Source: Bryum argenteum
Taxonomy: Eukaryota > Streptophyta > Bryopsida > Bryales > Bryaceae
Length of the DNA: 64,000 nt
Direction of reading: 5' to 3'
NCBI GenBank assembly: GCA_037043015.1
Contig: CM073322.1
Coordinates: 18,363,601 to 18,427,600, forward strand
Under the pieces are notes generated by a model that had not been told where the DNA came from, did no database searches, and worked only from the letters and a program-made list of their open reading frames with translations. The first letter of the stretch is position 1, and every line of letters starts with the position of its first letter. Positions 35,770-47,590 of this stretch are shown one piece after another. The position numbers were made by a program, and so were the translations under genes.

Positions 35770-36246
35770 CTAGTGCACATGATCATTGGCATCAGTGGGG
35801 CGGGCAGGAGCAGGGTGGCTACGATCATGGTGATCAGCCGCAGTGCCAAGCAGGCTGCCTTCTTCAAGGAGCATGGTGATGGGAGCAGAGCCGAGGCCGT
35901 CGGCGATGGCGAGAAGGATCTGCTGCAAGGAGGATCGAAACTCCGGCAAGCACACGGTGTTGTTGCGGTCGGTGTCGAAATCCTCGAACACGGAGTCGTA
36001 GAGAGCCGTCAATTCAGCGGGGGTCATGGAGACGGGCACACCGAAGTGGAGGTCCAGCAGGTTGAGGCGCTCGAACGCCGGCCGAAGCTCCGCGCGCGAC
36101 AACACGCCATCGCCGTTCACGTCCAAGGCGTGGAACTGCGGATCCACTGCGGCGTTGAATGCTTCGGTGTCGGTCGCGAATGCCCGCACTGTTGTGCCGT
36201 CCAAGATGATCGCGCGCGCGGCCGACGGAGCCATATCCAAACCCAT
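35770..36246 (-). CDS. Plant EF-hand calcium-binding protein
   Basis: Single exon, 158 residues. Two EF-hand loops: D42-V-N-G-D-G-V-L-S-R-A-E53 is canonical, and D91-T-D-R-N-N-T-V-C-L-P-E102 keeps the metal ligands but has Asn instead of Gly at loop position 6. The order ILDGTTVRAF, then FxALD, then LDLHFGVPVS, and an end like LAIADGLGSAPITMLLEEGS match a small intronless plant EF-hand family of unknown specific role. No signal peptide or membrane segment. The last 25 residues are His/Asp/Pro-rich and probably disordered. It likely acts as a soluble calcium sensor or buffer. The coding sequence is GC-rich compared with its flanks. Confidence 0.88.
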   Translation of the reverse strand: MGLDMAPSAARAIILDGTTVRAFATDTEAFNAAVDPQFHALDVNGDGVLSRAELRPAFERLNLLDLHFGVPVSMTPAELTALYDSVFEDFDTDRNNTVCLPEFRSSLQQILLAIADGLGSAPITMLLEEGSLLGTAADHHDRSHPAPARPTDANDHVH

Positions 36247-36768
36247 GCTCTTCCTCTATCTCTCTCACTCAGAATCGATAGAAGGAACCAGAGTGATAGC
36301 TAACAGAATCGATCGAGGGGAACCCACAGAGTGATTGCTAGATGCTGCAGGTGAGTATGAGAGGTCAATGACCGGGAAGTGCTAGTTAGTATGGATATGC
36401 TTGGAAGAAAAATCGAAAGATTCTATATTCGTGGAAAAGTCTCGCTTGAGGATCGGACTCAGTATTCCTGAATTGCCGCAGATGTATCGATCGACCTGGA
36501 GATGTGCGGAGGCGCGTTTACTGATTGTTCCCGAGGCTTGTTCGATCTTTTGATTCAGAATTGCTGGAGTGCCATGCTTTAGATGATGAGTGCAAGTGGG
36601 TGCCGGCCGAAGTTGAGGACTTGATGGGCTTGACTGACGTGCTCGCGGTCGCGACAGTCGCAACAGTCGCGTGGTAGGTAGAAACGCGGCCCTGTCCATT
36701 TCCAACTAAGCAATGGCTGTCTATATTTGCAAACTCCGGCGCCGTCTTCAGCAATTTTTAACCCCTAA

Positions 36769-37173
36769 GAGCATCAGCATCCTCAGTCCTGAGAGATTAG
36801 CTCCCTGTATTGGCAAAAGGCGGGCGCAGGAGCTTGTGGCGCGGGCCAACGCCCTCTCTATGTCTCCCGTCACTGTGCGGGTCTCGTCAAAAGACCTCCC
36901 GCTCTCTGTAAATTTTCCTCATTTGCCGTGACGGAAAGTCCTCCCGCTAGCAGTCCTGACTGCTGCCAGCGATGCTAATTACGACTAGATCCAAAATCTC
37001 AAAGCGCACAGGTAATGAACACGAACCACTATAGGGAGCCACGTCTGCAAAGGGAATCAACTTTCCCGGGAGCGCACTGGGTGTACAACCCGGCAAGTCC
37101 TCCCGGTACTCAAGCCACGGCCCGTCAAGTTCCGTTGGAGGGAGTTGATGGCGGGCTTCGACTGAGGATGCTC
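36769..37173. mobile_element. Tourist-like (PIF/Harbinger) MITE, 405 bp
   Basis: Flanked by TAA on both sides (36766-36768, 37174-37176). Ends are GAGCATCAGCATCCTCAGTC (left) and, inverted, GAGCATCCTCAGTC (right). The 3-bp TWA target duplication and GAGCATC termini are typical of Tourist elements. The interior is GC-rich and non-coding. Confidence 0.8.
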
Positions 37174-37176
37174 TAA

Positions 37177-37748
37177 GAGCATGCCCAACCCTATCCGTCA
37201 GGCCAGGCCGCTCTGCTGCGTGAAAACTAGAGAAGCGGCAATACACAATATTCTCTAGCGTTAAAAGATCAGAATCGGCTAGGCTGGCCGATTATGAACA
37301 GGCAGAATTGGGACTCCACCTTAGCTACTGATTCTGCCTAAACGAAGTATTCATAAACTATGGGACATACGGTCTTTTAACTTCGCAGGCATCGCTCGGC
37401 CGTGCGTAGTAGCCCCACCCCTGGCGAGGACAAAGGCTAGAGCAAAAGGCCTCTAACCAATCACATGCTAGAGGAAAAGGCCTCTCACCAATCACATTTG
37501 ATGAAAAGGAGATTATAATAGAATAAATATGTGCCAATCAAATCTCTACCATGTGGCACTATTCCATTGGCTAATAGGGACACTAAAATATGAATGAAGG
37601 CACGGGATAACTCGGAGTTATTGTGTTCTAGAATTTAAGAGGCCTTAACCCTCTTGACCGGGTTAGAGAGATAGTGTGTGGGCTAGGGCTCCTCGCACAC
37701 TAAATATGGCTCCACTCCCCGGGCCATAGTGCGGGCTGGGCATGCTTT
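37177..37748. mobile_element. Possible second MITE abutting the first
   Basis: Starts GAGCATGCCCAACCC. An inverted match, GGGCTGGGCATGCTT, lies at about 37734-37748. The target duplication is not clean, so the borders are uncertain. Confidence 0.4.
37436..37500. repeat. Short tandem duplication
   Basis: Two copies of a roughly 32-bp unit, GCTAGAG(C/G)AAAAGGCCTCT followed by ACCAATCACAT. Confidence 0.7.
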
Positions 37749-38280
37749 ATTGGAGAAGCTCTACAATGACCCTCCATACGGCTATGTGAAATTTGTGAAC
37801 GAAGTTATTTCAAATGTGATTTTAGAATCGGAGGGGGCTTCTTTATAACTGTCTAATTAGTTTACCCTCTAGTTTTTATCAAAGTTCGCTGTAATCTTGA
37901 GATGTTTTGAGTCAAAGTTTTAGTTTTTGTAAAAACAACAATTTTATTTATTTATTTATTTATTTTTAACATAAGGGCATAAGAAATAAGAAAGAAAAAC
38001 TTTATGCAACGTTCTAAATAAAATTATGTAAGTGAAATATGCCGATAATAAATCAATTGATTCGTAATGGTAGAAAGTTGAAACAACGCACACAACGTAT
38101 TCAAGCTTCAACTCAATGTCCTTGAAAAGATTTGGACTTCTCTCTCCTTTAGGGGTTAATTTTTGTAGTGAAATTTTATGTTCAAAAGTGTGAGCATTGT
38201 TACACATCAACTAAATCCTTGATCCTAAAATCAGAGTTTCTAAGTGCTTTTATTTTCTTATGAGCGAGCCACCCTTGTCC

Positions 38281-38360
38281 TTAACCCTTAAACTTCCAAG
38301 CATGCCCCTCGGGCTTGGTTTCCAGTGTATTTTCATAGGAGCTTGACGTTTAAGGGTTAA
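38281..38360. mobile_element. 80-bp TTAA-flanked MITE, copy 2
   Basis: Begins TTAACCCTTAAACTTCCAAG and ends GCTTGACGTTTAAGGGTTAA. Same length and core (GGGCTTGGTTTCCAGTGTAT) as 16054-16133. No flanking duplication other than TTAA. Confidence 0.8.
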
Positions 38361-38869
38361 GGAAGCCCTCCTGCTCAACCGCATCTACAACTTTGTTGTT
38401 TATTGCTTCATCACGAGCTCCGAGTTTAGCAGTTCCCAGTGGGACAAAGGTTAGGAAGAGTGTATTAGGATTGCTAGCTGGAGGTTAATTTGAGTGAGAC
38501 TTGAGAACGAATCTTGTTCTAGAAAAGGCAATGGTCCTCCTTACAAGTGTTGGGGCATGCCATTCTTATGTTTTACGCCACGAGTGGTGTAGCTTTAGAT
38601 CAACATGGTACATGCATCTTGGATAAGTGAAACTCAATTTGAAACTCAAAATTTTCCCTCATTTTTTTTCATGTAGGTAATCAAGTTGGGTATGCTCATG
38701 CAAAATTTAGAGTCCAATTCCACTTTTTGACCTTAATGTAAATTATTTTATGCAAGAAGGTCTAAAAACAACAATATAGTAAAACAAGCACCACATATGA
38801 TATATTTAGTTTGAGAAAAATTTGGATGGTGAGAAGGTGCATTTATGATAATGTGAATTTCGAAAAAAA

Positions 38870-39308
38870 AAAAAAAAAAAAATCTTGGAAAAAATTCAAA
38901 ATCTCGAATTTTGGCAATTTTTGAAAGAAAAAATTGTAAAATTACTAGAAATTGTGAAGATTGTTTTTGAAAGTTTTGGAGGTTGCCCTTATAAAATTGG
39001 TAAACTTTTTGACTTCGGATACTTTGGAATTTGAATAGTAAATTGGTAATGAACATAAATTTGAATTAAAAATATTAAAAAAATAAATTAAAAAAAAAAT
39101 TATCTGCCCGTTTTGGACTTGAAACCTAAAATTTCTAGATGAAGGTTATGAAATTAAAATTTGGCTTTACAAATTTTACCACATACACATTACAGTATGG
39201 GGAGCATCCAGTAAAAATCTTAGGCAATAATATCAATTTAATTCCTTAAAATGAGCTTCCCGAAATCTCAAAAAACCGAATGAGTTTTCCTGGATTTTTA
39301 GGGGTTAA
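38870..39308. mobile_element. Truncated TTAA-element, family B
   Basis: The right end GATTTTTAGGGGTTAA (39293-39308) and about 370 bp inward match the right part of 48250-48835 (shared TTTTACCACATACAC and GGGAGCA(C/T)CCA blocks). The left end is not identifiable. Confidence 0.55.
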
Positions 39309-41279
39309 ATCCTCTTAAAAATAAATTCTAAAACTCATAAATGATAATGTTAACATGTGTTTTTTGTTTATGATTTTCGCTTTTAGAATCAAGAGCAAGG
39401 GATCACTCTCACTAGCTTACAAATGTAGCATGAGATTCTGAACAACTCTAGTGAAACAAGGTAATGTAACTTTATCCAAATGTAGTAAGCATACATCACC
39501 TCCTTGTGTTACTAGAATAACCAATAACTTTCACTTAACTCTTAAACGCCCATGGGTCTGAAAGGGACAACCAACATTGGATCACAACATATTTTGGGCT
39601 TGGGCATCATGGATAGTGCACTTTTTGAACTTGGGCATCAATCAATCAATAATGAGCTTGCAACCTCCTACAAGGTTATGTACAACCCCAACCTACCTAC
39701 CACAATCCTTTCAAAGCACAAAATCACTCATACAAAGTGTAATATGAATTGTAAATTTCGTTTTCCGAATGCATCAACCAGTTTGACATCAAAAGATAAG
39801 TGAAAAGTTGAGTACAATGAGAGCTACAGAGAAGATTCTGTCGGAATCAAGCCCCGTCGGGCTTCCTTGGGCTTGCAAGGATTAATCTGTTTGAGCTTTA
39901 AGCTTAACATGAGCAATTCTTCTGCATCAAAACACATCCTCTCGTTGTTCAACTTTCGAGGCATCAAGAAACAGAGACTTACCAAGTATTCTTCTCTTTC
40001 TGACCTTATCCTCCTGAATACCTTCAGTACACATGTGTGTCCAGCTTTCCGCCAACTTAATTGCTGCTCTGAATAGTGTACAGACATGTCCAGCTTTCAG
40101 CCAACTTAATTGCTTCTCCACTAATAGCTCCTAGCGTATATATATTTGCAATAAGCACCTGTCATAGTTGATCCATTCAAACACATGATTCCTTTGCCTG
40201 TTTAATCAATTTAAAGCATTGAGTCTCTGAATTGTGTACGGATTTTTTTTTTCTTCAACCTCAAGCGGAGACGTCTGTCGGAGCAAGGTCCACATGGTCG
40301 GTCAGAGATCCATTTGGAAAGTGCAATATTGTTCAGGAGATTTGAAAGGGCCCATCAAAATAATACTGAAGATCTACAGTATAATGACTTGTATGTGTGA
40401 ACGCACGTAAGATAGGTTAGCATGAATCGACTACAAAGAATCTATCCACAATGATGGTCAACAGATTTGCAGAGTCGATCGAAACTTACAGCTGCACTGG
40501 GGCTGTCAGAGGCATCAGCATGCTTTTTAGAGCCTTTCTATCCGTGAAGATGATGTTTGTTTTGGTGCATTTTTAAGGCACTGTGATTTGTCCTTTTCCA
40601 GCATATATTTCTTTTGTGTTCCTATGAATGTGGATGGAAACTTTGTCTGAGCTCGAATGCAAGCTACTGTAACTGTCATTTTTTGATGATCATTATACCC
40701 TTTTTGAACTGTGTTGTTCTGGTGTAAACCTAACACTATATGGTGCCTCATTATTTCAGATGTAAGTCTGAACATCTCTGTGATGAGGCCTCCTCATTGA
40801 CGCAACATTTTCTTGTCCAAAATTGTGCAGATTTCGTTCAGTTGTCGAATGTTGTTGATGAGAATGTGAATTGAAAAACTCACTAAAATGTGAAAATCTC
40901 GATGTGTGATAATCATATTTCAAAAACTTCAAAACATCTAGACTTATGGATATCTGCGGGCGAAAAAAAAGGACAATTCAACGTGTACTCTTCTCTCTCT
41001 CTCTCAAAACACCATGATTTACCAAAGATGGTTGGATTTTCTTTGTCCAATCGGCATGAGCTTTAAAATATCAAATATCTTGGATTCTTTTTGAGACGAG
41101 TGTTGGTGTTTTTCCGGAGACAGAGGAGTATGCACTTTAGATTGTGAGATACAACGATTTTGAATGCCCTCCAAAATGTACACAAGTGATAGATTTAGAG
41201 CCATTTGACCTAAACCTATTTCCCTCCTTGGCACTGGAAGTTTTTTCCAGTTTATCAAATATGTGTTCAAGAGGCGCCT

Positions 41280-42010
41280 ATTCTTGCCAACTGATTACTA
41301 CTCTCTCAGATGGATTCAGTACCATTAAGAAGCTGTCACTGAAAAAGAATTTGCTATGGATTACACCAAAGATGCTGTGAGCATACTGCAGGTTGTGGTC
41401 TCTATACAAAACAGGAATAGTACATACAATATCATCAAGAAAGGTCGGAGATGCACACGCATATCTTAAAAGGTGACAGCCATGACTGAAGAAACCAGTG
41501 TTGGACTGATCAACAGGAGCATTGCCGAATACTTAGTTGGTGCCAAAGAGAAGCAACGAGTTTCTGGGTTAAATGGCTGACTGTGATCTTTTGGTGCTGG
41601 TGAACAAAATCCTCGATCACTGCTGCTGGTGAAAACTACACTACCCAAGCTATGAGGTCAAATTGTGGATGTCTCACTGTGTGGCTTGCAAGACAACTTC
41701 ATCAGGCACATATTCTTGCAATCGAGTTCTGGCTCAAAACTCGATCGAGGGGGGTGTGCTTATGAATAATACTCTCTCAGATTCAAATGCTACTAAGAAG
41801 ATGCTCTCACAAAAAAGAAAGTTACGAGATTACACCAAAGATGCTGTGAGCATCCCAGATTGTGGTCTCCATACAAAACAGGAAGAGTCCATTCAATATC
41901 ATCAAGAATGGTTGGAGATCGATGCACATGCACATCTTCTTACCCGGCCTCCTCTTAAAGGGAGACATCCAGGACTGGAGAAAAACCAGTGTTGGGCAAA
42001 TATCGCCCGG
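41280..42010. repeat. Direct duplication, offset about 470-490 bp
   Basis: 41301-41510 matches 41772-42000, with shared blocks such as GATTACACCAAAGATGCTGT, TGTGGTCTC(T/C)ATACAAAACA and ACCAGTGTTGG. A 133-residue ORF (41663-42064) covers the second copy. No family recognised. Confidence 0.65.
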
Positions 42011-42511
42011 GGATATCTGACCCCGGACGTGTTGGGCGGATATCGCCCAGGGATATCTACTTGATGAAGAGATGCATGTGGAGTGAATCGGTTTGATCCT
42101 CCACTTGTTTTACCAATGCACACAAATTGCTCAGACAACTAATATCACATATTTACCATCCTGGAATTGAGCAGTCCACTTAATTGATTACAAAATTTTC
42201 TATCGTACACACGGCGAATTTGTAAGGTAGAGGGATTCCGTGCAACGTACTCAAGCTCTGTAGCTCTGTAAAGGGCACAATACGTAATGAAGGGCAAGAT
42301 AAGGTGGCACAGAGTCAGCTCCAGGAAGGCCATGAGAACTGACCCATGTGCACAGGAGTCAGCATATTCAGCAATAAACCGACACCTTCAGGCAAGACTC
42401 CAACTCCCACGCCGGATCCCACTTTTCGCTATGGAATTCCTCAACAGTACAGATTGCTCTGTAGACCACAATTTATCAATTCAAAAAACAAGAGTAATGA
42501 TGAATATATAA

Positions 42512-42865
42512 ATGAAAGTCAAGAGAGGATATTCTCGAAATGTACCTGTATCAAGCATGGGGTGTGTACTGCATGATTTACAGCCATTCTCGGTGGTAAA
42601 ATGTCGGGATTCGTACGCAAGGAATCCGGAGTTTCATGCTGCTAATTTGCTTGATGAACCCGAAAAGGACTTTCAAGGTTGCTACTTCTGCTTACCGCCA
42701 GTCAATGAGGAAATTCTTTGTGAAGACCTATCCTCATTAAAAATGTGCCGTTATGGGTATTATGAGAGAATTACCGACATATTGGCCGCTGATAGACGGC
42801 TGACCCTCTTTCCATCCTTTAAAGCATATTGGAAGCACGCGCAGATAAGTCAAAGCAACTCGTAG
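42512..42865 (+). other. Unclassified 117-codon ORF
   Basis: ATG-initiated ORF with mixed composition, including a Cys/Tyr-rich stretch (GCYFCLPPVNEE; MCRYGYYERI). I recognise no domain, no neighbouring exon and no promoter. It could be a gene fragment or chance. Confidence 0.2.
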
Positions 42866-43211
42866 ACTTTTATGTCCGAGCATCTCAACTCATTGCAGCA
42901 CAAACCAAGTCCTCGTAATAGCACAAAATGCTCAAAGATTCAAACCCATCCCAACAAGTAGTAGACAAATACGTTTTTTGAAACCAATTATTGCATTTCT
43001 GCAATACAAATATAAATCAAAACTATATCATTTGCTAAAAGGAAGGGCAGTTGGAGAAGGTCATTATAGGACTTCGTTTCATTAGTTGGGATAACGGGTA
43101 GCTGTTCCACTGGCTCTTTGCTAATGAAATGTGCTTGAGAGGCTGAGGTCATCGCCCGTCAGCAATGACTGCATGTGCAGTTGTCCTGCATGCTTGTGAT
43201 GATCACTCTAA

Positions 43212-43714
43212 GGGACGCTTTACATGGGAAGTCAGGGCCAACAAATCTCCGAGCCGATTTACTCACATTTTGAGCCCAATGGACTCAATGGACCGCTCTT
43301 GGAGAACACATTAAACAATTAACAGAGTGGGCCCAATTTCCCCATGTGTAAAACCCTTGGGGCGGATTTGTAAAAGGAAAAACAAGCCCATGGGGTCAAT
43401 TCACATTATTAGCTACATTTCATGTTGTTGATTTGTTCACAACAAATTATTTCAGTGAAATAATATTTTTGTAATGAAATCAAGAGACGACCTCTAGGCC
43501 GTGAATTGGCCTTTCATTCTTGTATCTCCCAACTTTTGGAGAGAGGTCCGTGTCATGACTTGTCCCCCACCCATTATGATGAAATTTTAGAAAATTGACA
43601 CTGACTCCCCATGTAAAGTCCTTGAGGCCAATTTCAAAAAATGAACCAATCACAATAGAGGTTTCCCCATGAATTGGCCTCATCAATGATTTGGCCCCAA
43701 TCATAAAGCGGCCC
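43212..43714. mobile_element. PIF/Harbinger-like MITE, 503 bp
   Basis: Flanked by TAA on both sides (43209-43211, 43715-43717). Left end GGGACGCTTTACATGGGAAG, right end ATAAAGCGGCCC. Related to 256-414. The interior repeats part of its own end in inverted form near 43604-43622 (GACTCCCCATGTAAAG), suggesting nested or rearranged structure. Confidence 0.75.
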
Positions 43715-43931
43715 TAACATGATAACCTCCGCCTGGTAGGTGAGCTAGTGGAGTGTAATGCACTCTTATACGACTTCGGTTCGCCCAGAAATAGGAATCC
43801 GATACAGATTTTGAAACTCACACATATTCCTTGGTGTTCCAGGCTCCCCCAGTCCGTGCAAAAGAGAAGGAATTCGTAGAAGCTCACCTGGCAAACTTCA
43901 ACCTTTGAAAGTGCCGAAAGTGAACCAGGTA

Positions 43932-44177
43932 CCCCTCAGTCTCACAAATGAAGGAATGCTAGGTCTAGGATTATAATATTAACTATCCGACTTCTTTGAA
44001 AACGTCAGCAAAGGTTGCTAAGTATGCAGAGGGCAACAACCAAACTGGCAATGGTCGAAATTAGAATCTAAACTTGAAGAAAGCATGTGTGGAAGCTACT
44101 CACTTGTCTTAAATTATTATTCACCATAAACCCAAGCATCTCAGGCGAATTTTGGGCCATTTGTGAGACGGAGGGAG
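43932..44177. mobile_element. Stowaway-like (Tc1/mariner) MITE near lipase promoter
   Basis: Flanked by TA on both sides (43930-43931, 44178-44179). The right end, read inverted, is CTCCCTCCGTCTCACAAATG, the classic plant Stowaway terminus. The left end is CCCCTCAGTCTCACAAATG. It is 246 bp, non-coding, and ends about 200 bp before the lipase start codon. Confidence 0.8.
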
Positions 44178-44379
44178 TACAATTATAAGAAGCTCTGCAA
44201 TTTACTTCAGATCCAAATAGCATATGTGCAAAAGTTGTGCTGTATACGGATGATGCTTTAGCTCCGCTCAGTTGGTTTGTATCGATCCTCGCGCTCGTAG
44301 CACCGGGGCTCGTGACTTTAGTAAGATTGCAAGTAATTTTGGAAGCAAATTACTGGCAGCGATTGAAGTGGGGAGCAGA

Positions 44380-46175
44380 ATGGCACAACCTAGGCCACCG
44401 CGGAGTGCAAGTTTGCAGGCACATTCCGTGCCACCAGCTGTGCCGCAAAGTTTGAGTCTTCCTACGCACCCAGTTCGAGCAGTGGTATCGCCGACCACTG
44501 CGACTCCTCTCGGACTCCAGGGCACCCACAATCGAACGTTCAAGCATCCCAACTGGATCGATAACATCGCGCATCGATGGCGAGACATCCAAGGCGCCCA
44601 CGACTGGGACGGGCTTCTGGAGCCTCTGGACGAGGGATTGCGCCTGGAGCTTATTCGCTATGGCCAGTTCGCGCAGGTGGCGTACGACGCCTTCGACTTC
44701 GACAAGTTCTCGCAATACTGCGGCAGTTGCCGCTACTCCAAGGATAATCTGTTCAAAGGCGTCGACCTCCACAACCATGGCTACACAGTCACCATGTACG
44801 GCTCACTCCTCCCTCTCACTTTTCTCATTTCCTGCAACTCCCGCTTGACTGTGCTGGTGCTCACTGTTTTTTGTGCATTTCCTGCAACCCCCAGTTTTCC
44901 TCATTATCTTTGATTGTGCTCAGGTACATCTATGCTACTGCAGATGTCGAGGTTCCGTATCTATTGAAGAGATCGGAGCGTGCAGATGCCTGGAGCTCCA
45001 AATCGAACTGGATTGGCTATGTGGCGGTGTGCACGGACGAGGCAGAAGTGAAGAGACTAGGGAGACGAGATATTGTGATAGCGTGGAGGGGTACTGTCAC
45101 GGGGTTGGAATGGGCAGCGAACCTCAAGTTCAACCTCATTCCGTGTGGCTTAACTGACGAATGCAAGCATGGACTTTCAACCCACATCGAAGTAGAGGAA
45201 GGCTTCCTCAGTCTGTACACGGCCGCGAAAGAGGATTCCAGGTTCAGCCAGATCAGTGCACAGAGCTACTTGGTGAAGGAGATCAGGGATTTGATCGACA
45301 AGTACCAAGGTCCGGATTCCGAGCTTAGCATCACCGTGACCGGGCATAGCCTCGGTTCCGCTCTTGCCATTCTCAGCGCATACGATCTCGCAGAGTCCGA
45401 CTTGAACCAAGTTGAAGCTGTCGTTGGCGGTAAGACCACGGTGAAGCAGATTCCAATCACGGTGTTTTCGTTTGCTGGTCCTCGTGTGGGGAACTTGGCC
45501 TTCAAAGAGCGTTTGAAGGAGCTTGGTGTGAAAGTGCTTCGTGTGGTGAACAAGAAGGATGTGGTGCCTCATGTGCCTGGATGGCACCTTCTTGAGGATA
45601 TTATGAGTTCGGCTTACACTCATGTCGGCAAACTGCTGACCCTCACGGATGCGGATTCGAAGCACTTGAACCATGAGAAGGGTACCATCTGGACCTTCGA
45701 GCACTTACTTGATCTGACCCACGACTTTGAGCGTCTCGCTTTGCACCATAACCTGGAGGTGTACCTGCACTTAATCGATGGCTATGGCCGCTACGACAAG
45801 CCCCCTTCCCGAGACCTTGTGCTTGTGAACAAGTCCACGGGATTCTTGAAGGATGACAAGTTTGTGCCGGAGTCGTGGTGGCAACAAAAGCACAAGGGCT
45901 TGCATTACTCCCTTGCTGAGAATCGGTACTACCAACCTGATCGTGCTGTGGAAGATATCCCTGTCCCTCCCAACCCTCAGACTGTTGACGCTGCCAAGGC
46001 TTTCACCAAATCCCTCTCTCTCAAAAAAAGCCTTGAGAAGAACAAGGACAAGAAGGAGGCTCACACCCCGGAGGAGAGCAATGGCCACACCCCGCAGAAA
46101 AACGAGGTCCCGGTTCCGCAGAAGAGCAAGAGCCCTGTCAAGAGCAACGAGCCTGTCAAGAGCAAGACACGATGA
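44380..46175 (+). CDS. Class 3 lipase, plastid PLA1-I/DAD1-like
   Basis: Two exons, 44380-44795 and 44924-46175; 555 residues. The family hydrolyses the sn-1 acyl ester of plastid glycerolipids and frees fatty acids, including the linolenate used for oxylipins. Landmarks: IAHRWRDIQGAHDWDGLL, YCGSCRYS, YIYATADVEVP, NWIGYVAV, GRRDIVIAWRGTVTGLEW, and the nucleophile elbow GHSLGS with Ser281. Probable Asp351 (KKDVVPHVPG) and His414 (HHNLEVYLHLIDGY) complete the triad. The first 50 residues are rich in Ser, Thr, Pro and Arg with almost no acids, as in a plastid transit peptide. The last 55 residues are a Lys/Pro/Ser low-complexity tail, not usual for the family. The 128-nt intron splits a Met codon just before YIYAT. 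A TTATAAG lies at 44183-44189. The next gene, tail-to-tail, is a lipoxygenase. Confidence 0.92.
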
Positions 46176-46934
46176 TGATTCCATCTCGTGTCAGATTCCG
46201 GATCTCCCTCTGGACTCGCGGTTTACCCGCCATTGTAATTCTATTCTCTACTTAACCCTGAACGGGTCTTACCAGCAATAGTACAAAATAGTCAATAGCG
46301 CTTGATCGTCAAGTGAGTTCCTTCTGTTGTGATTATTGATCTTATTGGAGTTTTTCCCTGTCTTTCTCAGGTATAAGCACCTAAAAGAAACCACACATGA
46401 TCATATCTATACTATTCAGCTGAGTTTCGAAAGCTCGTATCAGTCTCTCTTGGTTTCTTGGATATACATATGATTGGATTTGAGAACATGATCACTACAA
46501 ATACCTTACTGAGATTGAGTTGTGTCTGTTGATAGTCTTACTTTTGATTCTGTACCACGAGCTTTCAGTAGGCAGAGTTGAAGGTACATAGTAAATGGAG
46601 CAGGTCCCATAATGTAGCTCTAGTAATCTTTACTCAGAGGTACATATTAGCTTTCCCATACAATAGTATCATCATGTACTTATTGCATACATTATAGGGT
46701 GCCACTTTAAGGTATCATTTTAGAAACAGCTATATTTTCAATTTGAAAAATTTATAACTCATTGTAGAAGAGTCCAATAATGATGATTCTACTCACTCTA
46801 TCTTTCTACTAATTTTTGGCACTCAAGAAAATTGCATGCACTAGCAACATTCCTATAATTTTCCCCTGTTGATCTACTATTGAGCACCTCACTATATGTG
46901 GCTAAATTCCGTGGGTAATGTACAGTAGGGTGAC

Positions 46935-47590
46935 ATTCAAGTTGGCGTTTTGGTGATTTTAGAGATAGTGTCCAGCATTGACACCCTCCCGAGGGCTAAA
47001 AATTGTTATTTTCCTATGATTCTCTGAGGACAACATTATCTTTATGGTGAAAACATATATACTAGATTTCAAGTCCAGAAGATTTATACAGAAAAAGTTA
47101 TGCAAGATTTACCAACATGGGGTAGCTGTGAGAAAAGCTTCACAGTTACCAACTTTGCACCCTCCCAAGAATTGAGGAAATCATTTTTGCCCATGAAATT
47201 TTCGAAGTGAAAACACCTCTATGTTCTTTACATGTGTGGAAAAGTTCAAGTTCAAAAGATCCACACAAAAAAGAAAAATAAAAAATAGAAAAGATCCAAA
47301 TCTACCAACATGTGTAGTTTCTGAAACAAAGGGGAAAACCATTTTATTACTTCCAACTTTGACACCCTCCCTAGGGCTAAGAATTTGTTATTTCAACATG
47401 AAATTTTTGGCACATGGTCACCTTTATGTTAATAACATGTGTGAAAAGTTTCAGGGCCAGAAAAATGTATTCTAAAGAAGATATTCAAAATGTACCAACA
47501 TGGGGGTAAGTTGTGAGAAAAGTTCCACAACTACCCACTTTGACACCCTCCCAAGGATTAAAAAAAATCATTCGCCCATGAAAGTTTATT
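46935..47590. repeat. Satellite-like tandem array, about 180-200 bp unit
   Basis: The block GACACCCTCCC or GCACCCTCCC recurs at about 46980, 47157, 47361 and 47542. Each is followed by AAATTT-rich sequence and ACCAACATG(G/T) about 130 bp on. Four diverged units. Confidence 0.75.

Larger units (their letters stand above)
36247..44379. other. Eight-kb intergenic region rich in MITEs
   Basis: Holds the EF-hand promoter at the left, then several inverted-repeat elements (annotated separately), a poly-A/T-rich tract near 38860-38885, a direct duplication at 41280-42010, an unclassified ORF at 42512-42865 and the lipase promoter. No recognisable gene. Confidence 0.55.

Noticed and set aside
35773-36303. 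176-codon plus-strand ORF over the EF-hand gene
   Set aside because: Antisense shadow; the minus strand encodes two valid EF-hand loops.
43721-43800. tRNA-like stretch with GGTTCGCCC
   Set aside because: No cloverleaf could be drawn; the acceptor and anticodon stems do not pair.
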